Below, one piece after another: positions 1-6,181 of a DNA stretch of 11,167 nucleotides (position 1 is the first letter of the stretch; each line of letters begins with the position of its first letter). The notes under the pieces were generated by a model that searched no databases, was not told the DNA's origin, and worked only from the letters and a program-made list of their open reading frames with translations. This DNA comes from JAEXNA01 sp050486105 (lineage in GTDB: Bacteria; Vulcanimicrobiota; Xenobia; Xenobiales; JADMJV01): contig JBJHCR010000222.1 in the NCBI GenBank assembly GCA_050486105.1, positions 1 through 11,167 of the forward strand. Direction: 5' to 3'. A program made the translations under genes and the position numbers.

Positions 1-1698
1 GTCCAACACCACCCGCAAGACCCGCTCGGACTCGGTGGCAGCGGCCCCGGCCTCGTTCCCCGTTCGTAGGTAAAGCACGAAGAGGGCCAAAGCTAAGCCG
101 CCGGCCGCCAGAGCCTGGTACACCTTAACGGACCTTCCTAGCCCCGCCAGATAATCGGCCCACCTATATTTTTTCAGGATCAGCAGTCCTACCAGGAGCA
201 CCGGCCCCCCGAGGGTCAGCAATTTTACTCCACGAAATCGGTCTAGTCCGAGCAAGAAAGTGGTCTCAGATAATAGCCCGGCCACCCACAGTCCGGTTAG
301 GAGCGAACCTAAACTGAGCCCAGCCAACAACGCCAATCCCCGAACGAGAGTCTTTCCGTCGGGCGGTAAAGGTCGGTCAATCACGGGAAAAATATAGCGA
401 AGTCCAAGATACCCTGGAGCGGCCAGCGAGACTGCGAGTGCCAAGAGAGAGCGATAGAGAAGGCCTCTTCCCAAGACCTCAGCCAAGACTAGTCCCAAGG
501 CCGGAGCCAACAAGATCAAGACCCACCAGGGACGAGGCTTGGAGAATCCGATCTCGCTGAGCACCAGCAGAGACAAGGCGCCGACGGCCAGAGAGGTCAA
601 GAAGGTTACCAGAAAAATTGGAGGCGAAAGGTCTTGGGGGAAAGTCGAAGCGGTCCCTAATCCCGGAAGACTTTCGGCGAGCCCTCCAAAGAACTCTTCG
701 TCGAGTTCTGGACGCCCAGGAACCGCATAGGGACGGACATAGAGAACCGAGATATTTCTCTCTCGAGCGGCCAAGCTGTGCATGCCTAGCAGTCGGAATG
801 GGGACAATTTTGCCTGATGAGCTGGAGAAACGGCGAACACTCTCACCGTTTGACCTGGCAACTCTCGAACCAGAGTTTCTATGCCAGCTTGTTGGGCGCG
901 CGGAGGAAGCTCGATATAGCCCACCTTCCAGCCCCGTGCGGCGAGTTCTTCAGCAGACTTTTCGAGCTGGTCAGGATAGCCCACGGCTTCATTGAGCAAG
1001 CCTGCGAAAATCACACCTTGGACCTCGCCATGGCTTGACCATTCTTCAAACAGTTCTGCGACCTTGGATTCGCTCAGACCCTCACGGTTCTCGGCTCGCA
1101 ACCAAAGCGAAAAACCGAGGTCCGACCAGCGAGAAGCCAAGCTCCGGTCGAAGCCATAGCTCAAGTTGTTGAGAGCCCGCTGGCTGAGGGGCACCCAAAG
1201 CAGGCGTCCATCCAAAAAAGACTCGACCTCGAGACCCTCATTGAGCGCTAGCAGGCGTCCAATGTCCGAGGCCACATCCGAATCGTAGAGCAGCAGGTAG
1301 GTCCCAGGACTTCCGTCACTCCAGCGAGCCAAGTTGAAGAGGGCAAGAGAGGCAAACTCTGGAGACGAGGAATCCACCACTAGCCCAGATCTGAGGGTCA
1401 AATCCCATTCTGCCGGGGAGAAGAGGCTGGCTTTGCCGGAGTCCGTCAAATCTTCGAGTCGCCTCTCCGCTAAAGCGATAGACCTAACGCCATAGGTCCT
1501 AAGCAGATTTCCGAACTCTTGATGGTCCAACCGCAGAATGCTGCGCCACTCGTCGAGGGAACGGGCATCAGCCAAAATCTCAACCTGATCGAAGGAGGCT
1601 TCAGCCTTGAGCCGTTGGGGCAAAGTTGACAGCGCGCTCAGGAAACCAAAGAGAACTAAAGCGAGCAGAATCTTTTGGGTGACAGTCAGAGACTTCAA
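1..1698 (-). CDS. DUF5693 family polytopic membrane protein, cut off at the left window edge
   Basis: An open frame of 566 codons with no stop reaches position 1, so the C-terminus is missing. The chosen start is TTG at 1698, which overlaps the upstream stop codon (TTGA), a usual sign of translational coupling. Residues about 5-24 form a membrane segment (KILLALVLFGFLSALSTL). The next block, about 30-85, has the DUF5693 N-terminal pattern: VEILADARSLDEW, then LLRTYGVRSIALAE, then LTDSGK. A large extracytoplasmic part follows, and from about residue 362 to the edge there are several strongly hydrophobic helices. The visible end contains LRTGNEAGAAATESERVLR, matching the family block that precedes the C-terminal RPRTKEF region, so perhaps 60-100 residues are missing. 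DUF5693 has no established function; in Firmicutes it is often found beside csaB (cell-wall pyruvyl transferase), so an envelope polysaccharide role is possible. Family assignment is fairly sure, function is not. Confidence 0.85.
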   Translation of the reverse strand, partial: MKSLTVTQKILLALVLFGFLSALSTLPQRLKAEASFDQVEILADARSLDEWRSILRLDHQEFGNLLRTYGVRSIALAERRLEDLTDSGKASLFSPAEWDLTLRSGLVVDSSSPEFASLALFNLARWSDGSPGTYLLLYDSDVASDIGRLLALNEGLEVESFLDGRLLWVPLSQRALNNLSYGFDRSLASRWSDLGFSLWLRAENREGLSESKVAELFEEWSSHGEVQGVIFAGLLNEAVGYPDQLEKSAEELAARGWKVGYIELPPRAQQAGIETLVRELPGQTVRVFAVSPAHQAKLSPFRLLGMHSLAARERNISVLYVRPYAVPGRPELDEEFFGGLAESLPGLGTASTFPQDLSPPIFLVTFLTSLAVGALSLLVLSEIGFSKPRPWWVLILLAPALGLVLAEVLGRGLLYRSLLALAVSLAAPGYLGLRYIFPVIDRPLPPDGKTLVRGLALLAGLSLGSLLTGLWVAGLLSETTFLLGLDRFRGVKLLTLGGPVLLVGLLILKKYRWADYLAGLGRSVKVYQALAAGGLALALFVLYLRTGNEAGAAATESERVLRVVLD

Positions 1699-3206
1699 CT
1701 CTTGTCTTGAGACCTGCCTTTACCTCTGCTGCTGCGACGAGAAGCGCCCTTCTTAGACTTGCGTTTAGCAGCCCCTTTGCTCGCCTTAGCATCTTGCGTG
1801 GGAGAGTCATCCCCCGCCGAAGGCTCGGACTTCTTAGGCTTTGCCGCCGAAGGCTCGGAACTCTTAGGCTTCGCCGCCACCGGGTTAGCCTTCTGTTGCT
1901 CTATTTTCTGGGCAGAAGCAGACTCCTGACCCTTCACTTCGAGTTTCGGGACCGCCTTTTGCATCCCAAGTAGAGCTGCCTTGACGTTCTCGCGAGCCTC
2001 CGAAGACGGCTCCTCTGAAGAGTTCTCGGTCTCAGGTCCTGGACTTACAGAACTCGGAACCTGCATCTCGACCGTTTGTTCCACAAACTCGGGTTCCTCT
2101 CCCGGGACAAGTTCCGTCTGTGGTTCACAAGTCAAGGAGTCGACAGCCTTGAGAACGGCGTCTTCTGAGTCCGTATCGGAGTCCGAATCGGTGTCCGTAT
2201 TGGACTCAATGCTCTGCCCTGCCATCACCCTGCGAAAGAGCAATTGGGCCTCTCGAGCCCCCTCTTCTTGGGCCCGACGCATCAATTCCCGACGGACCTC
2301 ATCGGATGTTGGTCGTCCCAGCTCATAGTACAGGCGGCTCGCTTCTCCGACGGCATAAGTTCCAGAAAATGCCACCGAGGCCTTTACTCCGGCACCAACC
2401 TTGGGAAGCATGCGAACCAGAGAGCGGGAAAGGGCCCGAAAACCAAACGCACTGCCCACGATGGGCCAGAGTTCTCCAATTCTGTCAAAAAAGTCCAAAG
2501 GTCGACCGTGAACGGCCGCAATGACGAAGGACAGCCTGAGCTGGCTGGCGGTCAGCATCAAGGTCTCGGCCGAGATAGCCAGAAACGATAAAGCTGGTCC
2601 GATAACCGGGATGGCTCTTAAAGGCAGGGATGCTAGGCCCGAGCGAATTCCATTCCTTAGCGCGGTTCGCCGGGTCATGGTTTTGCAGAACTCGGTCCGT
2701 AGGTGAGAGTAGTCTCGAGCCATAACCAAGGCCACTTGAGGTAGGCCTGAGAGGAACTGCTTCAAGAACTTTTCTGCAGGTCGACTCCCCGATAGAACCC
2801 AAACCGTAGGGAGCGTCAGGTCTTCCTCGTAAAGCGATTGTCGCTTCTCCCCTTCGGCATCCAAGCAGATCCAGAGGGCTTTCACGTGCAAGGGAACGTC
2901 TCTCGCTAATTCCTGTAAGAACTCTACCTCGGGAACTCCTTCGTCAAAAAGCACGATGCAAGCATCGCAAGTCCTCAACTCTTTCAAATCTGCTTCGGAA
3001 AGGTCGAAGGATAATGGGATCAGGTCGTCTTCAATGCGTTCCTTGTTGAGGCCGGGGATGGGTTGCCCCAAGAAGGTCAGGGCGGACGCCCTGGCCTCTT
3101 CCGAGCCGATTAGGGCCAACCGACAGCCTCGATCGAGCACCTGCTGAAGCTGATTGAGGGAATAGCGAACCTTAAAGGCCTGATATAAAATCTCCAACGT
3201 GTTCAT
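1695..3206 (-). CDS. DUF697 domain protein with degenerate GTPase-like N-terminus and charged disordered tail
   Basis: A protein of 503 residues in three parts. Residues 30-170 look like a Ras-like GTPase fold: a beta strand and loop LALIGSEEARAS stands where a P-loop would be, but the Gly-Lys of GxxxxGK[ST] is replaced by Arg-Ala, so nucleotide binding is doubtful. Residues about 180-300 match DUF697 (YcjF-like): IPVIGPALSFLAISAETLML, QLRLSFVIAAVHGRPLDF, LPKVGAGVKASVAFSGTYAVG, with two or three hydrophobic, membrane-associating helices. From about 335 the protein is low complexity: first acidic (TDTDSDSDTDSED), then Lys/Ser/Ala-rich and strongly basic at the end. The start is uncertain: ATG 3206 begins the conserved part, while GTG 3239 adds 11 residues and has AAGG too close to it. 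The stop overlaps the start of the DUF5693 gene by 4 nt, so the two are made together. A regulatory or scaffold role at the membrane is inferred. Confidence 0.8.
   Translation of the reverse strand: MNTLEILYQAFKVRYSLNQLQQVLDRGCRLALIGSEEARASALTFLGQPIPGLNKERIEDDLIPLSFDLSEADLKELRTCDACIVLFDEGVPEVEFLQELARDVPLHVKALWICLDAEGEKRQSLYEEDLTLPTVWVLSGSRPAEKFLKQFLSGLPQVALVMARDYSHLRTEFCKTMTRRTALRNGIRSGLASLPLRAIPVIGPALSFLAISAETLMLTASQLRLSFVIAAVHGRPLDFFDRIGELWPIVGSAFGFRALSRSLVRMLPKVGAGVKASVAFSGTYAVGEASRLYYELGRPTSDEVRRELMRRAQEEGAREAQLLFRRVMAGQSIESNTDTDSDSDTDSEDAVLKAVDSLTCEPQTELVPGEEPEFVEQTVEMQVPSSVSPGPETENSSEEPSSEARENVKAALLGMQKAVPKLEVKGQESASAQKIEQQKANPVAAKPKSSEPSAAKPKKSEPSAGDDSPTQDAKASKGAAKRKSKKGASRRSSRGKGRSQDKS
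1816..1875 (-). repeat. 30-bp tandem duplication inside the DUF697 protein tail
   Basis: Two adjacent 30-bp units (1816-1845 and 1846-1875) differ at only a few bases. They encode two copies of the decapeptide AKPK[SK]SEPSA in the basic disordered tail. The unit is a multiple of three, so copy number can change without a frameshift. This looks like a recent slippage duplication in a low-complexity region. Confidence 0.75.
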
Positions 3207-3256
3207 GTGTGGGCTTCGCTTCTGCAGCAGCAGGGGCACAGCCTTCTACAACTGAG

Positions 3257-3268
3257 GTCAATATTGAC
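3257..3268. promoter_or_regulatory. 12-bp perfect palindrome, possible operator upstream of the DUF697 gene
   Basis: GTCAATATTGAC is an exact palindrome about 50 nt upstream of the ATG at 3206, inside the short interval between the terminator-like hairpin of the previous gene and this start. It could bind a dimeric regulator. No convincing -35/-10 pair was found next to it, and a 12-bp palindrome can occur by chance, so the call is tentative. Confidence 0.25.
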
Positions 3269-3282
3269 GGAGGGGTCGTTTC

Positions 3283-3304
3283 GGCTCGGACCCGCCACCG
3301 AGCC
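3283..3304. other. short GC-rich hairpin in the intergenic region
   Basis: GGCTCGG (3283-3289) pairs perfectly with CCGAGCC (3298-3304) across an 8-nt loop. It lies just beyond the large palindrome when read on the minus strand, and may add to termination or shape the leader of the DUF697 transcript. No T tract follows it. Confidence 0.35.
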
Positions 3305-3312
3305 ACCAAAAG

Positions 3313-3368
3313 CCTAACGAGCTTGGTCCCCAGAAGCACCAGTGCTGCTAGGGACCAAACTCGTTAGG
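3313..3368 (-). terminator. 56-nt near-perfect palindrome, probable terminator of the gene ending at 3391
   Basis: The left arm (3313-3330, CCTAACGAGCTTGGTCCC) and right arm (3351-3368) pair over 18 bp with one mismatch. The symmetry continues through the centre with two further mismatches, ending in AGCA/TGCT around a 4-nt loop. It starts 23 nt after the stop of the low-complexity gene on the minus strand, and on that strand the stem is followed by CTTTTGG, a short T tract. That fits a Rho-independent terminator, although the T run is short and the stem unusually long. On the plus strand no T tract follows. Confidence 0.65.
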
Positions 3369-3390
3369 GGAAAATGAACTCAGGAACGGT

Positions 3391-4455
3391 CTAGAATCCT
3401 GAAGCTAGCGGGAACTGATTGCCCATGGTCCCTTGAACCGCCGGATTGCCGAACATGTTCTGTCCGAGCACCGCAGCCGGATTCGCGGTCAAGGGGTTCA
3501 TTCCGGGAAACCCGTCTTGAGCACCCTCGAGCGGCGGTAGGCCGAGCAGGGACCGGACTTCAGCTTCGAGTTCCGGCTTGAGTTGGGCTCCGGCAGATTG
3601 AGCCTTGCTGTAGTCGGAGCTGAGCTTCTGCCGGGGATCGACGTTCTGTCCAGCTGGGCGATTCTGACCGGCAGGCGCTCCGGGCTGCCCCATATTTCCG
3701 GACTGAGGACCGCTGTTTTGATTGGCATTCCCACTCCCTCTAACTCCTTGGAGAGGAACTCCTCCTTGAGCAGCGGCGGGTCCTTGACCTTGGGGCCCGG
3801 CCATCGGGGTTACCCCGGGTTGATTGTTCCCTGCGCCGCCAAGAAGGTCATTTGCTCTGACGGCGGCAACTCCGGCGGCCAGGACCGAGTTCCAGTCGCG
3901 CTCACCACCTTCTGAATCAGAGGCCTCGTTGGATTTTCGTCCGCAGCACCCTCCCATACTTTCGGCAGCTTGGACTTCCTCTTCTTCATCTTCGTCGTTC
4001 AAGTTGTCAAAGAGGGCCGAGAGCGCGTCTTTGAGGCCTTTCAATTCTTCTCGAAGCTCATCGTCTCCATTGAGTTCATCCTGGAGTTCCTGGGAGCCCT
4101 CGAAGGAATCCTCGGTCTCGGGATCCTTGACCGCATCCTCGTTGCCGGTGGTCGAGCCTTCGTCGACACCGTTGGTCCTCTCAACTTCTCTTCCTTCCCT
4201 GGCTTCCTCAGTGCGTCGGCTCTCTTCGGTCCCTCGGGAGGAGGACTCCGATGGCTTGCGAGTGGCGTTCGAGGTCGAGGCATTGTCATTGTCGCGGGCT
4301 GATTCAGTCGGCTTTGACGAGCCAGAACCACTATTCGCGGAAGTGCTGCTGCGACCACTTTCGGATTGAGGCTTGGCCGCCGGCTTAGGGGCGGGCTTTG
4401 GGGCGGGCTTGGCTGGTCTGCTGGTCTTCGATGCGCTGCTGCTGATCTTCGACAT
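3391..4455 (-). CDS. Low-complexity Ser/Gly/Pro protein with C-terminal ASGF motif, paralogue of the gene at the right edge
   Basis: A protein of 354 residues, not recognised as any named family. The start ATG at 4455 is preceded at 7 nt by AAGGAG, the best ribosome site in the window; an upstream in-frame TTG at 4518 is less likely. No signal peptide or membrane helix is seen. Residues 16-26 are KPAP repeats, and 30-115 are Ser/Thr/Glu/Arg-rich and probably disordered. Residues 123-151 form an acidic coiled-coil-like stretch (LREELKGLKDALSALFDNLN). A Gly-Gly-Cys-Cys-Gly motif at 168-172 holds the only two cysteines. Next come a short Ala-rich helix (190-207), a Gly/Gln/Asn/Pro-rich linker, and a C-terminal block from 272 containing LKPELEAEVRSLLGL, FPGMNP and the ending LASGF. 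The coiled coil and C-terminal block reappear in the same order in the protein at 10446. The gene is divergent from the YcaO gene, with about 107 nt between the starts. Function is unknown; a structural or scaffold protein, or a YcaO substrate, can be imagined. Confidence 0.75.
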   Translation of the reverse strand: MSKISSSASKTSRPAKPAPKPAPKPAAKPQSESGRSSTSANSGSGSSKPTESARDNDNASTSNATRKPSESSSRGTEESRRTEEAREGREVERTNGVDEGSTTGNEDAVKDPETEDSFEGSQELQDELNGDDELREELKGLKDALSALFDNLNDEDEEEEVQAAESMGGCCGRKSNEASDSEGGERDWNSVLAAGVAAVRANDLLGGAGNNQPGVTPMAGPQGQGPAAAQGGVPLQGVRGSGNANQNSGPQSGNMGQPGAPAGQNRPAGQNVDPRQKLSSDYSKAQSAGAQLKPELEAEVRSLLGLPPLEGAQDGFPGMNPLTANPAAVLGQNMFGNPAVQGTMGNQFPLASGF

Positions 4456-4462
4456 ATCACTT

Positions 4463-4468
4463 CTCCTT
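4463..4468 (-). promoter_or_regulatory. Ribosome binding site fixing the start at 4455
   Basis: On the minus strand AAGGAG stands 7 nt before the ATG at 4455. This strong Shine-Dalgarno site decides between this ATG and the in-frame TTG at 4518, and shows that the organism uses canonical anti-SD pairing. Confidence 0.85.
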
Positions 4469-4537
4469 GAGGTATCTTCTGAGTCCAAGACTACAGGAGC
4501 GACCCAAGCTCGTTCCAAGTTCTAGTTCTCCTGATAT

Positions 4538-4546
4538 TGATAAAAT
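4538..4546 (+). promoter_or_regulatory. Candidate extended -10 promoter for the YcaO gene
   Basis: TGATAAAAT reads as an extended -10 element (TGn followed by TAAAAT, 5 of 6 to consensus) in the only AT-rich patch of the divergent intergenic region. No good -35 was found. Transcription would begin near 4553, leaving about 10 nt before the ATG at 4563; this is the main reason for preferring that start over ATG 4545. A minus-strand promoter for the divergent gene probably lies in the same patch but could not be pinned down. Confidence 0.35.
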
Positions 4547-4562
4547 GTTAACATCTGGATCG

Positions 4563-6149
4563 ATGCACCCCAGCGCTCTTCATCTGAACCCTAGACGCAG
4601 GCCCTATCTCGTTGGTGACAACCTGGTTTCTTTTGCTGCACTACAGAAGTGCTATCGATGGCCAAGGCAAGCGTCGGTCGAAGCTTTTCGAACCTGGTTG
4701 AACGGAGGGGAGGGCGGCCCGCCCCAAGACCTTCTAGACCTCTTGGAACAGCAGGGAATCTTGCAAGAAAGCGAACCCGAGCAACTCTTCGCACTATGCG
4801 AAGTCGCTCCGGGACATTGGGCGAACTCCCGCTCAGGTGCCACGCTGCTCAAGAAGACGTCTCGGTCTCACCTGGTGCTCGACGCCCTCAGCTGGGACGA
4901 CATCGACATCCTACCCAAGCAGGGAGCATTTCTCTATCTGGGCGATCGTGAGGGAGGCTTCTATGCTCCGGCAGCTGGGACCGGTTCCGTACCGTGTCCG
5001 CGCTGCCTGCTCTTGAGATACCTTTCCGGTCGACGCGCTTCTTTCGAACTCTACAGCGCCTTGCGTTCAGGTGAACGCGTCGCTTTCGAAACCGAGCTGC
5101 TTTCAACAATACCGGAATGCCCTGAAGATAAAGTGATGGTCTATGGTCGGCAGCCGAAATTGGTGGATCGAGCCATTCCGCTCCCAGACTGTCAAGGCTG
5201 TTTGCAGCGCTCCGAGCCCGGCAATCTCGTTCCTGGAGTGTTCAGCCCAGTGAGACGACGGACCCGTGTCGTGAAGCGTCATTTCGCCAACCTAGGCGAA
5301 CTGGTTTGGTTGACCGGTTACCGCACTGTAGGAGGAGGGTCTGCTTGGGATGAAGACCTCTGCCGCGGCGAGAACCGCGCTACGAACGAGGCTTTAGAGC
5401 GCTACTGCGCCCATTTTGTCCCTCCTGGTACGTGTCGGGAAGGGGTTCGGTTCGTATCCGACTCCGGAATCAAGCATTTTCCCAGACGGCGAGCGTTACT
5501 CTTGGACCCGGGAGCGGTCTCCACCGGACTCGCTTGTCGTGGTGATTTCGACGAGGCCATCGCTGACGGGCTGCGCGAAGTGTGTGAGCGTCACGCCTTG
5601 GCTTACTTTTGGTTGCGGGCGGATCGGGGCGAACCGGCAGCCAGGCGTCTCTCCGCAGTCAAATCCGGCCCCCTCGAGTTGGAACTCTATCACCTGGAGT
5701 CGTTGCTCCTTCCAACCGTACTGGCGATCGGCAGAACTGAACAAGGGCAGATAGTGACAGGTTCGGCGTGCGGGGAGCTCGAGACGGCTAAGGACAAAGC
5801 TCTCAAAGAATGTCTGCAAAACTGGGAGGTTCTGCAGAAGAGCGCCATACCCAGCCGCGAGTCTCCGGAGACCTTCGAAGAGCACGCCGCCTTCTATTGG
5901 AACTGGCCGGAATTGTTTCCCGAGTCCCAAGCGTGGGAGCCCGGACCGAACTCCGTACTGCAATTGACTGAGCCCGTATGGCACTGCGACCTCACTCAGG
6001 CAGACGTAGCGCTCCATGGAAGGCATGCCGTCAGGGTCCACCTGCCTAGCACCCTCTATCCCCCGATGAACCATCGCCACTGGAACCTGGTGATCGAAGA
6101 GGCGGGTGTCCAAGAGAATCCGCCTCTCCGACCGCACCCTTTTGCTTAG
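4563..6149 (+). CDS. YcaO cyclodehydratase fused to a zinc-binding, leader-peptide-recognition-like N-terminal region (TOMM type)
   Basis: About 528 residues. Enzymes of this class use ATP to activate a peptide amide and cyclise Cys/Ser/Thr side chains into thiazolines or oxazolines. The N-terminus (LNPRRRPYLVGDNLVSF...) has the look of the recognition domain of TOMM C-proteins. CPRC (145-148) and CQGC (210-213) form a likely zinc tetrad. From about 230 the YcaO domain shows its three ATP-site blocks: ENRATNEALERY (270-281), AIADGLREVCERHA (332-345) and AKDKALKECLQ (409-419). The C-terminus ends in RPHPFA, close to the PxPxP end of TOMM YcaO enzymes, with Ala as last residue. The protein is shorter than typical C-D fusions, so the ThiF-like part is reduced. 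ATG 4545 or TTG 4467 are alternative starts; none has a ribosome site. No small precursor peptide, dehydrogenase or exporter lies nearby; the closest Ser/Thr/Gly/Cys-bearing protein is the divergent neighbour. It converges with the pilin operon, 32 nt apart. Confidence 0.85.
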   Translation: MHPSALHLNPRRRPYLVGDNLVSFAALQKCYRWPRQASVEAFRTWLNGGEGGPPQDLLDLLEQQGILQESEPEQLFALCEVAPGHWANSRSGATLLKKTSRSHLVLDALSWDDIDILPKQGAFLYLGDREGGFYAPAAGTGSVPCPRCLLLRYLSGRRASFELYSALRSGERVAFETELLSTIPECPEDKVMVYGRQPKLVDRAIPLPDCQGCLQRSEPGNLVPGVFSPVRRRTRVVKRHFANLGELVWLTGYRTVGGGSAWDEDLCRGENRATNEALERYCAHFVPPGTCREGVRFVSDSGIKHFPRRRALLLDPGAVSTGLACRGDFDEAIADGLREVCERHALAYFWLRADRGEPAARRLSAVKSGPLELELYHLESLLLPTVLAIGRTEQGQIVTGSACGELETAKDKALKECLQNWEVLQKSAIPSRESPETFEEHAAFYWNWPELFPESQAWEPGPNSVLQLTEPVWHCDLTQADVALHGRHAVRVHLPSTLYPPMNHRHWNLVIEEAGVQENPPLRPHPFA

Positions 6150-6181
6150 GGCCAATCAGAGTCGATCGGGAGCAGACCTTT

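Noticed and set aside
618..1038. Plus-strand open frames of about 70-125 codons
   Set aside because: They lie opposite the well-supported DUF5693 gene, whose minus frame is open over the whole region and carries family motifs; they have no ribosome site and no recognisable content.
3940..3957. Met-Gly-Gly-Cys-Cys as an N-terminal lipidation signal
   Set aside because: The motif is internal, with no ribosome site before this Met and no hydrophobic signal segment upstream, so neither a lipobox nor an acylated N-terminus is supported.
3583..4369. Plus-strand Ser-rich open frames opposite the low-complexity gene
   Set aside because: They are the antisense of a compositionally biased gene, which naturally produces long open frames. 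The minus frame has the strong ribosome site, a terminator and a paralogue.
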